In this document: one piece after another, positions 35,924 to 46,888 of the stretch | Layout of the letters: every line of letters begins with the position of its first letter | Position numbering within the stretch: the stretch's first letter is position 1 | Assembly: GCA_015956445.1 (NCBI GenBank) | Contig: WIUZ02000002.1 | Span: 620,001 to 684,000, forward strand | From: Thelephora terrestris | Taxonomy: Eukaryota; Basidiomycota; Agaricomycetes; Thelephorales; Thelephoraceae | Length of the DNA stretch: 64,000 nt | Direction: 5' to 3' | Notes under the pieces: model-generated | What the model saw: only the letters and a program-made list of their open reading frames with translations | Told to the model about the DNA's origin: nothing | Databases searched by the model: none | Position numbers and translations under genes: made by a program

Positions 35924-38232
35924 GTGGCAGACTCCAAACGCATTCAACCAGGAGACGTGGGTTACGTTCGAAAAGGCCGTTTCCACTTGCTGTTTTCTGC
36001 TAGCCTCTCGCCGGTCCAGGAATCCGATGCCCCTCAATCATTCGAGATACTCACTGTTGGGAGGATCGTATGTGACGTACCCGTACCAGCTGGTCCTCTC
36101 AAGACAGAAACCGCCCAAGTAATTAAAGAGCGTCTTATACCCATACCATCTCCAACTCCAGCATCTTCACCCCCGTCATCATCTTCGTATGTCCACTCTG
36201 CTCCCTTCAACACCTCAGACCTGGACTCTAGGACGACTGAATCCGCTTCCTGCACTTCGTTCCAACTCAGGGGGGAGAAAGGCGCCCTCCTTCTGACTAA
36301 GTATCCGATGTACAGAGAGGACGTGGAACGAGAGGGCCACTTCAAGGAATATACAAGAAAACACTACAACTCTTGGGTAGAGTTCGCTCGCCAGAACGGT
36401 CACGGTGACGGTGACCTCAATCCAGTCCTCGTCACCGGTGTCGACAGGACCAGGGATTTCGTGATGCTGTGCTATTCGAAGGACAACGACCGCGTCATCA
36501 ATTGCGAGTTCACCACTCCCATTCCAGGGGCCAACGATTATGGGAAATGGAACTTCCCAGATGAATTTGTGCATACGAATCACAGTCCCCAGACGCTGCG
36601 CGGCCCCCTTCCTACACAAGTCACGGACCCGACATCCTCTGGCGACAACGATCCGGAGACTATTTCAGATCAGCACGTCTTTATCCGGTACTTCACTGTG
36701 CGGAAAAGGCTCTGGGTCCCTATGGTCATAAAAGCCTCCGCGGGTCCACATGAGCTCGGTGGAGGAGGGTATGGGTATGACGATGACGGATCGCCGCTCG
36801 AGGTGCTCTGCGGTTCGGACCAAGGCCCAGATTTACTATACACCCCGTCTAATTTATCTGATGGCGATGGGTGTTCACCCGCAAGCACTGATACCGAATG
36901 TGACAGTGTGGTGCATAATATCAGGGCTGTGAGTTATTTTCGTGCCGCCCGCCCATCCATTCTGATGAACCCCTCTAGGGTGGAAGGGATGATTTCGATG
37001 TAATCGCGGATTATGTTTTCCAGGTAAGTTGGGAACAAGTGTGTTAGAAACCTCAAGGCATCCAAACTCTCCGATTTTAGAACTCCAATGCTGAGTCCGT
37101 GCTTCTTCATCATAAAGACGTCGCGCTGCTCCGCAAGGTGAGGTGCCTGACCACAGGAAACCCCCCTCACTCAACTCACGCAGCTTGGAGACGGCACTGA
37201 CTTGTCTACTCTTATGTTTGAGAGGCGACTACGGATCGTTGTGGATACAGACGGTGGTCTGTTCTTTTTTTCTTGCGTGGGCAGGTCATTCGGTAACCCA
37301 CACTATGGACAGTTGGAACAATCAAGTCCCAGGCGGATCTTCCAGCGGAAACGTGGTATGGTGGCGTTATGACACCCACCATCTCGTCTGTCCCCAGCGA
37401 CAATCGACAACAAGCAACGAATCTCATAACGCTATTAGAGCCACAGCCTTCCTCAAATCATCAACAAAATATTTTCGGCAGTGCTCAGGAACCAACTACT
37501 GATGCCAACAGTTCCGTTTCTGAATCCATTGCTCCGGTGTTTGGTGATTGCAGGCCGGATTGGTCCCACACTGGACCCCAACTTTCTTCGTCGTCAACCA
37601 GGCCTAGGAGCAGTCCGCCGCCAACACATACCCCTCCGGTCGTTGAGCCCGTAAAGCAGCGCCTTAGGATAATCCATCCCAAGGTCAATGATCCCGTACT
37701 CGACGAGCCTGGATCATCTGAAGAGTCGCGTTGGAGGACGGCATATGAGGCAGCGAGGATGGCCATCGATATTGCCGACGCATCCTCCGATATGTTTCTG
37801 CCGCTCAAGGCGGTCGTGAGTGCTCTTTCGGTCCTCATCAAGGACTACGATGTAGGGTTTACCCAGTATCTCGTCCGATTTGGTGTTGATCTTTTCTTGC
37901 AGCAAACCGCCGACAACGCAGACCGGATCAAAGAGATCGAGGAAAGGGTAGACTCGCTTGGCGAGATACTCGCCTCCCCAGTGGGTGACCAAGACGATGA
38001 GGAGAAGGCGCGGAGAGGTGCTCTTAGAAAGTCTGTGATACTCCCCTTCGATGAAAACCTGGCACATCTCTAAACCACATTTGCTATTCGCAGGAATTTG
38101 GATGACATGATTGCGAAGCTTAGACCGCCACCGGGGAAACGTGGGACCGTGGAATTTTTGAAGAACGCTAATCATGCCGAGACCTTGAACACTGTCGTCG
38201 AAGACTTGGCTACTGCTGTGACGGATTACCAG
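35924..38232 (+). CDS. NLR-type N-terminal region, possibly fused to P4
   Basis: Two parts. The first (35924 to about 37365) has PGDVGYVRKGRFHLLFS, LLLTKYPMYREDV, HYNSWVEFARQNGHG, VLVTGVDRTRDFVM and then, by splicing, DDFDVIADYVFQ and NAESVLLHHKDVALLRK. This is a recurring agaricomycete family I cannot name. The second (from about 37369) is helical: RWRTAYEAARMAIDIADASS, LPLKAVVSALSVLIKDYD, ADRIKEIEERVDSLG, DDMIAKLRPP and AVTDYQ. It recalls the N-terminal helical (Goodbye-like) domain of fungal STAND/NLR proteins. No NACHT ATPase follows. Instead the last donor (after 38232, GTGTGT) pairs in frame with the acceptor at 38292 that opens P4. The 35924 codon is GTG in an open frame, so the true start is unknown. 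The two parts could also be separate genes. Confidence 0.6.
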
Positions 38233-38292
38233 GTGTGTGCAACCGACGCTACGCCACAAGCCGTCTAACGTTCGGGATAGACATCAATACAG

Positions 38293-40145
38293 GAGGATAT
38301 CTGCGGGGACACAAAGAAGATCGGTGAAGATACCGCCCTCGCTAATACCCCCCGCCTCGTCCGCCGCATTTTTCCTTGGTCGGAGACTAAGGACTATCAT
38401 TTGACAATGCCCTCCCTTTTCAGTCGATTCCCAAGTCTGAGTCGCTCCTCAAACCCGCCCTCTCCCCCCACGTCGCTGCCACAGCCGTGCATCGTGCGTA
38501 TAGAGCATTCTTATCGCGTGGGGTTCCGAGCATGCCAACTCACCTGCATCCGCCCAGAATTGCCATTCCAAACTACAAGCACGGGACCAGACCACAGGTG
38601 GCTACTACCGCTATTGCTCCAAGGCATGTGCCACAGCAATATCCCAGAAAAGCTCTTCCCCCAATCCCGCAAAGTGCGATGTGAGTATTCGCGTTCCGGG
38701 CGTGATTGTGAGTACCGCTGAACGATTTACTCTACAAAGCATTGCAAAATCAGGCCAAGGTACACCGACGGTGGTGTAGTACTTCCATATTGCGGCAAGA
38801 GATGTGCGGACCTTGCAAAGGGCAAGCGACCGGAATCCGGAAACGCGCCGTCGACTACCAGCCTCCCTCCCTTGAGCCGCTCCATCACGACGAATACTGA
38901 CGAGACCACACCTGGAGCGAGTCCCAACGTCCTTCGTTTCAATGGATCTGGATTCGCCAACCCCCCTCGCAACAGCATCATATTGAACAATTGGACCCCG
39001 CGACACAACAGAGCTTCTGTACAACAACCCGATACTCTAATTCCGTTTTGCTGGGTTCCGGAATGTTTCAACCGCGTGTACGTCGGCAAAAACGGAGCCA
39101 CTGGCCACTACTGTTCCGAAGCACATATGAAGTGGGTTTTCCGTCATCCTGTGTTGACCTACACTGAAAGGTCCATAGGTTAGGAACATATGGCTGCATA
39201 TGCTGTCGCAAGGCGCCAGTGATCGATCCGATTTCCTTCTGCCAGTCTTGCGGTGACGAGGTTTTCTACATGGCACCATTGATTGTCGAGGTTCCTACAG
39301 ATCACGAAAGGTACACGAGCGGTCAGTCCACTAGCAAATCCCCCTGGTGTTCGATGAAACGATTGATGTATACTCTTAGTTGCGTCACAGTTCAAAAAGA
39401 AATGGCAGCACAACAACAATTGCCCTGAAGTCCGTGCAATTTACAAGATCGTGAGCACAATAGAGAGCCTCGAAAACTTTGAGCAATACCTGTACGTCTC
39501 GTCGACCACCGCCGGTTCCCTCATCTGATTTGTGCACTCGATCACAGTAATCTAGTCGAAGCCAAAGGAAACTTTATGGCGCAGGGGAAGACTCGCGGAA
39601 ATGAGAATCGCAGATGGCACGGGACGACGAGGAATTGTAACATCGGAGACAAAGGGGAGACAGATTTTTGTCCAGACCCTTCGTGTTCTCTGTGTTCCAC
39701 CATGAAGTCCTCGTTCGATTTCTTGTTTCCCATGTGTACTGGGACGTTCGGAGGTGGGATATACACATCATCAACTACATCCAAGTTTGTGTCCACATTC
39801 ATCGAGGTCTTCGGGGCTGCTGTCTAACGGCTTTGGTTGATTTTCCCCAGGGCAGATCATTTTTCGCGTAACGCGCGCGCTTCCGAGTGGAAGGCGATGC
39901 TACTGAACAAAGTGGTCGTCGGGAAGGGGTACAGGATGACAGCTGGCGATACCACCCTGGTGGGCCCACCCGATGGCTACGATTCTGTGAGTAATGGCAC
40001 ACGACAACTGGTTGGTGAGGCGCTGACGAGGAACCAGGTCCTGGCGGAAGCCTCTGATTCTGGCTTGAACTACGACGAACTCGTGGTGTATGACAACGAT
40101 GCCATACGGCCGTCGTATCTTGTGATGTATGATGTACCGAAGTGA
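38293..40145 (+). CDS. P4: zinc-knuckle PARP-domain protein (inverted-repeat twin of P1)
   Basis: The first exon is open from a CAG acceptor at 38292 through EDICGDTKKIG and WSETKDY to TMPSLFSRFPSLSR, so the ATG at 38407 may be internal. Then come knuckle 1 (NCHSKLQARD to YRYCSKACA), knuckle 2 (HCKIRPRYTDGG to PYCGKRCA), knuckle 3 (FCWVPECFN to HYCSEAH), knuckle 4 (GCICCRKAP to CQSCGDE), FKKKWQHNN and the PARP domain. RWHGTTRNC, GGGIYTSSTTSK and LNYDELVVY supply H, Y and E; the gene ends SYLVMYDVPK at TGA 40145. It differs from P1 by scattered substitutions and keeps YCSKAC where P1 has CCSKKC. If spliced to the upstream exons it would be an NLR-N-terminus-PARP hybrid. Confidence 0.8.
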
Positions 40146-40860
40146 GGGCCGGAATTTTTTGGATGTAAATATATATACCTAGGTAATGGATCGAGATGCG
40201 CTGTGGACGATGTGATCTGAAGAAAGTTCGAAGTAGCGGCTTCGACAGGAAAGTCGGATGAGCGGCAACGGCGTTCTTGCCAGCGAAACGCCCTCGCCGA
40301 CTAGTCGCGCATGCCTGTTCTTTCACCCCAGGTCCAAGGGCATCCCTTGAGGGCCACAGCACTTCCCGGACAGAGACCGTCAGGCTTGCCAGCCCTCAGC
40401 CCTGGGAAGCCACTTGCCAAACATCGCCTAAATGATCCGTGGCAACCGTGGGAATTTCATCTCACTTCCTGCTGCTCACGTGCGCTCATGGGCACGAAGC
40501 CGACCTAGGCTGGAATCCAGCCTCGAATTCAGAGGCGGAGGAGGAACGGTTTGCGAGGGGACGGTATCTAGGGGGGCGACGCCTCCCGACCCGTCCCGCT
40601 GGATACCTGCGACGATCCGTGACTCTTCCGGACTGAGCAGTGCACGCTGAACTCTGCCACAATCGTTGTCTTCTGAGGGGCGTCATCTCTCCGGGCTGGT
40701 AGAAATGGCGTAGATATGAGTTCTGTGACTGAATGGGCCGGAATCTCTTGTTATATGCGTGGCATCAGGCTTTGGGATTGTTCACGAGGGGCTCTCGACT
40801 ACCCACTGCAAGCCACGCTTGCTGCTTCGCCGGAAATTAAGGCCTTGGATCAAGATTTTC
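38330..40860. repeat. inverted repeat, right arm, containing a PARP gene
   Basis: Partner of the left arm in opposite orientation; it contains P4 and its 3' flank. The arm's inner edge begins inside the exon that joins P4 to the upstream NLR-like coding sequence. Confidence 0.8.
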
Positions 40861-41325
40861 AGACCTTTACGATCTGCGACGCAGGTACATGCATTCTGCG
40901 CTGGTGCATCGGTAAGAGGTGTACAAACCATTCAAAGGACTAATCATGTACACCTGGGCCTGTGGGACTAGTGGCCGCTATGTGAGTACCGCGTTTGAGT
41001 ACAACATTGGGTGGATTACAAAAATCTCGGCGCTTATGATAGTGATCGATGATCGATGACGTCTTTGAGCTGCGAATTTGCTGACATGTCAAAGCCTTTC
41101 TGCTTCCGGTCACGAGTGCAGTGCCTACAAACTCGCCAATCCGTCTAACCACGTTCACTCAAGATGGAGAATCCTGTGCAAGAGTTCCGTATGCAGATGT
41201 GCCAACTACCCAATCATCCAACTATAACGGCTACTGCGATCCTGACCATTTCCGCCCACAAACCCCACCCATCTGCCGCGCGAAGAGTGATTGCTCGACT
41301 TTCTGACCGTTGAGGTTACTGCACG
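40146..41325. other. intergenic, mostly inverted-repeat flank
   Basis: The first 700 bp belong to the right inverted-repeat arm and include the 81 bp insertion. The remaining 450 bp hold the presumed promoter of P5. No gene is recognised. Confidence 0.4.
40506..40586. mobile_element. 81 bp insertion with 5 bp flanking duplication
   Basis: Comparing the two inverted-repeat arms, the left arm reads GCCGACCCGTCC. The right arm has an extra 81 bp between two copies of CGACC (40501..40505 and 40587..40591). The insert begins TAGGCTGGAATCCAGCC. Related motifs occur at 48080..48110 and 59744..59790 on the other strand. Confidence 0.55.
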
Positions 41326-43308
41326 ATGAACTTGAAGGGTCTTTTCAAACGCAAATCGAAACCCGTGCCTCCTTCAGCGCCTCCTCCTTTCCCTCCAACG
41401 CCGCCACCTTCTCGACCTCTAGTTCCACGTTCGCCCTTGCTTCGGCCTCTGCCCCTGCCCCCACCTTTGCCACAACCTTTGCTTCCACCTTATTCTCCGT
41501 CTTCTCCTTCGCCTCCACCACCTCCTTCGCCTCCACCACCTCCTTCACCTCCACCACCTCTTTCGCCTCCGCCTCCGCCTGCGCTTTTCACTCCGCCTTC
41601 GGCTCGACCTTTGCCACATCCTCGCCTCCAGCGTCGGCCTACACCCCGCCCCCAGCGTCGACCTTTGCCTATATTCGGCCCCTCAATCTGTCCTGTGAGT
41701 TTTCATGCAGTAGCGATCGTTTTGGTGCCTTATTGCCCTCTACTTTCACAGAACTGCAAGAGCAAGCCTGTAGCATCTAACCCCAACACTGGACGGTACT
41801 TCGACTTTTGTTCAAAGGAGTGCGCAAGGCAGGCAAGAAGCCCTGGTGAATGGAAGGAACAGGCGCACTCTCTGTGCGAGGTAACCGATAACTCTTACCG
41901 GACACGACTTCGAAGCCTTTATCTGATTCGACTCTCGTAGTATTGCAATCAGAGGCCCAAGTTCAAGGATGGAACTAACGTGCACGCGTACTGCGGTCTG
42001 ACATGCGCAAAGCACGCAAAGACCCGTTCCAGTCAACTGAACCCTCCTCCGAGCACTTCTTTCCTCTACTGGAGCACTCATCTGGACCCACAGCCGGTTC
42101 CTCGAGGTGATCAATGAGACTGAAATTCCATCGCGACCCAAGGCAGCTGAAATCATATTCTTGCCAGGCATGTCGACAGCCCCTAAATGTCGGACTCCCG
42201 GATGTCCATATCCTGTGACCGTCTATGTGGATCGGACTTCGAGTGGTTACTGCACGGTGACTCACGAAGAGTAAGTCTTTTTCCTTCCGATCTCCGTCCA
42301 CGGGATGACAGGTCCGTGAGTAGGTGGGGACAACGAGGCTGTATCTCTTGTCGCGCTGCTCCGATGAGCAAAGCATCTGTCCTTTGTCGACCTTGCCGCA
42401 AGAATGCGCTGAGCAGAGCGCCGGCCATCGTTGAAGTACCTGAAGATCACGATAACTACCAGAGTGGTATGTCGATGATGTCCTTTCGGCTGAGTGCCAA
42501 CGGGAACTTATCAGACTACAGTTGAAAAACAATTTAAACAATCATGGAGGCATAAAACAACGTGTCCTGAAGTCCAGGCGATTTACAAAATCATCGTCGC
42601 TGAGGCAAGCATGAGACAATACCAACAATACCAGTGCGAGCGACATCCCGTTGTATCTTATCTCCCATTAATTTACTAATTTTTTTCGGCCGCAGAGATA
42701 GCGTGGAAATAAGGGGAAAATTTGTGGCTAGGGGAAAGTCACGCGGCAACGAGAACCGTCGATGGCATGGAACGAAAAGGAAATGTCATCTCGGCGACCG
42801 GGGGTGCGAAACCTTTTGCGCGGACTCAGCGTGCTCGCTGTGTTGTATTATCAAGACTTCGTTCGATGTCAAATTTTTCAAGGCCGCGACGGGCTGGGGG
42901 AGGTTCGGGCATGGGATTTACACTTCTTCCACTTCATCAAAGTTTGTCTTCCTCTCGACTGAGTGCGTGGTCGATGAACGTGCATCTGATGCCGAGGTTT
43001 TCGACTTCCAGGTCCAACGACTATTCGAAGAATATAGGTGTCAATTCTGAATGGAAGGCGCTGCTGCTGAACAAGGTCATCGTTGGAAAGGGGAAGAAAC
43101 TAACTAAAGATGACACGTCACTGACCCAACCACCTCCGGGATATGATTCCGTAAGTTTTCATTGTCCAGTTTCCCTGTGAGTGCGCTAATCCAGAGTCAG
43201 GTTCTCGCGGAAGTCGCTCCCGGTGGGTCTCTGAACTACGATGAACTCGTCGTATACAACAACGAGGCGGTCCGACCGTCGTATCTTGTGATGTATAAGA
43301 GTTCTTGA
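41326..43308 (+). CDS. P5: proline-rich zinc-knuckle PARP-domain protein
   Basis: Starts MNLKGLFKRKSK, then about 80 residues rich in PPPxPP repeats, ending FGPSICP at a GTGAGT donor. Knuckle 1 is NCKSKPVAS to DFCSKECA, knuckle 2 YCNQRPKFKDGT to AYCGLTCA, knuckle 3 KCRTPGCPYP to GYCTVTH, and knuckle 4 GCISCRAAP to LCRPC, followed by APAIVEVPEDH. The PARP domain has WRHKTTCPEVQAIYKI, RWHGTKRKC, GRFGHGIYTSSTSSK, an NDYSKN exon and a last exon with LNYDELVVY. The H-Y-E triad is complete. All junctions fit GT-AG in frame. The proline-rich head could bind SH3, WW or EVH1 domains. The gene lies just outside the right inverted-repeat arm and is nearest in sequence to P10. Confidence 0.82.
41500..41600 (+). 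repeat. proline-coding CCTCCACCA-type microsatellite
   Basis: Tandem CTCC/CACC units inside P5 encode the polyproline stretch. Such tracts are prone to length change. Confidence 0.6.
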
Positions 43309-45547
43309 CGGTTTCACTGTTATTTGTGTACAATGACTTTGTAGCGGCGTCCTTCCCACCCCTGACCTTGAGGGTGGATTCTAGCCCGCCGTTATTTCAA
43401 GATGTTAGGATGGAAAACATGCGATCAGAATCAAGGGGGGTCATTTCCGCGTCTCGGCGGGGAACCATTGATGTCCAGCATCGGGTGAATGACCATGATA
43501 TCTTCAGAGACCGTAAAAGGGCGCCAGTCGCCGGGCGGTACTTCTGATAGCGTGGTCGGGGTCCTGTGCCCTTGAGAAGTCCATTTGTATGTGTACGTAC
43601 AAAGCCCAGCCATAGGGACAGCCACCAAATATCGGCCCTCTCCTCCAGCCCTCGCAATACTATGGGTGTGCAGCGACAAACTCGCGAAACCAATCATATC
43701 GTACTCACCACTTCAAACCGCGGTGAAGCAAGCTATATGGCTCGGGTCAGTCCAGAATTCGATGAAATGGACAAACCAGGTACATGGCGATCATAATTGG
43801 CGGTAAACTGGTAGCGGAAGACTAGGATGCTGTGATCTTAGGTCTATCTTTCGGCGGATGGAAGAGGTGCAATTGGCACATTGGAGAATCGTTCGCATCG
43901 ACCGAGGCATGCGTGACTGGCTGTGGTTGCCTTTGAACTTGAATACGGAAGCGACGATGCAAACGGAGTTGACCAGGTCTGTCACGATGTGAGGATCCTA
44001 GATATCCGCAACACAGGAAAAACGAATACCAGTGAATGCGACCTGTGCCACTCTGCGTTCGCAGAGGCTGTGAAGATACACTTTCGAAACGAATCGAGAT
44101 GTACCCCGGGAAATTCCAGACTGAGCGAGAAGATCCAAGAAGCGAACGGAAGAGCTGAAGTGTATGCACTACCTGTTGCCGAAGGGAGATCGACAAGCCA
44201 CATGTCCGTCGCCAAGGATGAAATGATGAGCATACCGAAAACAGCGAGAAAGTGTTTTCTGGCTTCAGTCGGAGCATATACCCTGGATCCAACTCTACTG
44301 CCAGTGAGCAATTAGGCAAATGGGTAGATTAATATCCTGTTCCCCCGTTTTTCGGCATACTCAACCGAGAATTATGATGAAAACAAAGTAGCACCCTTCC
44401 AACTTTACAGAGCGATTACACCTGTGTTAAATCTGGCATTTGAACATTCCTAGCCATTGACGCCAGCCAAACTCACACCTGCGCACGAGGCTGTGTGAGA
44501 CACGTCTTAAAACCCGGGAGAGTACAACTTTCGCCTCTCGAGTATAGCCCGGCCAGAAATTCGCTGCGAATACTCCAGCGAACACCGTGTCACCGGATTT
44601 GGTGCAGAAAGGTACCGCACACACCATGACCCGATTTTGGCAGAGAGGGGTGGATTATCTGCTCTGTGAGGTGTTCAACGACCGCCAGGAATCTGGTGGC
44701 ACTCACCCCGCGATTTTGTTTTCTTCCGTACATGATGTACCCGGCCAGAAAGTGTTACATAGCAAGTGGTCCCAGAGCACCACCGCTTTTCGCGAGCGCA
44801 AAGTGGTGGAATCGGCCACGTCAAGGAACGAAATTCTGGGCGTAGATCGTAATTCGGACCTTCGAAATCATGCTCCCGATGAGGTTTTGCAGTCGTGCAT
44901 TGTCTACTCTGAGCGTTCAAAGCGAGAGCAACAAGGAGGAACGAAGGATCTCTCCAGCAAAATATCCTTGAACATGACCGCGACATCCAATCAGGTTCCC
45001 TGGTGGTTCTGCGCCAACTTTGAGCGCTGCAGGCCTCCGAGAAACGAAACCCCGCCTGGCCCTCTTGCAGGGTCCGTGTGTGTCGAACTACGTTTTCCAG
45101 ATTCGGTATTGGCAAAGCGGTCCAGGGTCTGCAAGGTCAAACCGACTGACTGGATCTCACGACTCCTGGTAGCCCGTGGCACAGTTGGATGAGGGAAAAT
45201 GGAGACTATACCATCGGAAAGTGCCGGCATCATCGAACTGTATACACTTGCGTTCCGGCCGCGATTTAGAGTTACACTCGCGGTAAATGGAAACAATCTG
45301 TCAAGCAGAATGGATGAACTGGCTGGGTCGGGTATTTTTCCCGCAACATGAGCCGATTCAGAATTGGTGGTACCAGGGACTTCCGCGGCTCACATGCCCT
45401 CTGCTTTGCAACCCGAGCTTAATCGAGGGATCGCGAACGGCGGGATTCACCAGAGAGCTCGATCGAGTTACACATCCAATCTAATTAGCTATAGGTGCAT
45501 ATGACCAGAGCACAGGCAACCACAATTCGTAGACAACGACAAAACGA
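43309..45547. other. no recognised gene (2.2 kb)
   Basis: The longest frame is 44587..45192 plus (201 codons, starting SPDLVQKGTAHT). It is cysteine-poor, has no known motif and is crossed by a long antisense frame, so I do not call it a gene. A 130-codon plus frame (43923..44315) is equally unassigned. Confidence 0.4.
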
Positions 45548-46888
45548 TTAGGGGCTCTTGTAATTTACGGAACACGACGGTCCGACTGTGTCGTGCCCAT
45601 GGACAACAGGTTCATCGTAGTTCAGAGGTTCACCTGACGCAACTTCCGTGAGAACCTATCACTTTGTTAGTGGGTCCACCGAGGCAAAAAAAAAAACAGA
45701 CAAAGATGCTCACAGAATCGTATCCCGGAGGTGGTTCGGTTGGTGATGTGTCAGCTTGTGTCGGCTTCTTGGCATTTCCAACGACAACCCCGTGAGACAG
45801 CAGATCCTTCCAACCCGAAGCGACGTCCACGATGTTCGGATTGCCGGATCTGAAGTGCAGAAAATAAACCAGGGTGAGGTCGAGGATGACAGGGAGTCAC
45901 CCGTACAGATATTGTTGATGATCCCTCGAGTTTTTCTCTGTGAAGATGACTTTTGCATCGACTTTGAGACAAGCTGTTTTACGCCTCCACGTTACTTTGA
46001 ACCGCAATTTTACTGGCTTCTGATGAGCGTCCAACGTCAGCTAATAGGAAACCGTCGACGTACCACTCTTGTAAGTTCCATGATCTTCAGGTACCTCGTC
46101 GGTCATCGGCGCCCTTATTATTGCCTTGTCTTGACACAAAACCGATATACCGTTGCTCGGGGTAGCACGACAAGAAATGCAACCGTGTTTTCCCAATCTA
46201 GTCAAAGCCTTGTCAATACGGAAATTTAAATCAAGCAAAACAAACACTTGCTGTTTGTGAGCCATAGAACAGTAATTGCTCAGAGTTGCATTCGGGTGGA
46301 CGAACACGGGGAGTGTGCACCTGGGAGTCCGGCAAGTCGGCTCTGACAAAAATGTAGTTCAGCCACGTTGGGTCGCGTCAGAAATTCAATCTCATCGATC
46401 ACCTGAAGAGGGTGGCTGTGGGGTCGGGCGAGCGGTCCTGGGGGTTGGAGGGCTCGTCTGAGGGTTCGCTTGATTGGGGACGCTAAATGCTGCATGCTTT
46501 GCGCATGTCAGACCACAATACGGATACACTCTGTTCCCTTTTCTGAACTTTGGCCTCCGCTTGCATTGCTGAGGGGCACAGTTAAATAACGACTGCAAAC
46601 CAATACTGAGCAAGGGCCGCTGTTTACCTTACACAGTGACTGTCCCCGTTCCTCCTTTTGCTTCGGCCAAGGTTTCTTTGGCCGTGTTGCACACGTCTTC
46701 GAACAATGGTTAAAGTACTGCCCCGTAGCGGGTCTGGGTGCTACAGGCCTGCTCTTGCAGGTCTACAAGAGTGCAGAGAAATCAGCCGCACAAAACAATC
46801 AGTATAACAAGGGGCTTACGGGACAGATTGGGAGGATAACTTGAGGCATTGGTTTGAATTCGTTTTCGAGAAGATCGTTCGGGTTCAT
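45548..46888 (-). pseudogene. P6: PARP-family gene lacking the catalytic exon
   Basis: Family order is recognisable: MNPNDLLENEF and ICP; knuckle 1 (TCKSRPVAPR to NHCSKTCA); knuckle 2 (QCKRRPKFRKGN to PYCGLTCA); knuckle 3 (TCRTPRCTLP to NYCSMAH); and GCISCRATP. Knuckle 4 has lost its second CxxC (VLCQDKA). The exon after the conserved Y-L donor is missing altogether. The splice runs directly to DVASGWKDLL, so the part with RWHGT and GIYTSS, including the catalytic His and Tyr, is absent. The last exon is corrupted (NYDEPVVH, and SCSVNY for SYLVMY). No ADP-ribosylation activity is expected. It might still make a zinc-knuckle protein, but decay of several motifs favours a pseudogene. Confidence 0.7.

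Noticed and set aside
40716-40943. 76-codon frame at the right arm edge as a gene
   Set aside because: It lies in the non-coding flank of the inverted repeat, and the left-arm counterpart breaks the frame.
44587-45192. 201-codon plus-strand open frame as a gene
   Set aside because: No motif, no splice context, long antisense frame over the same bases, and no similarity I recognise.
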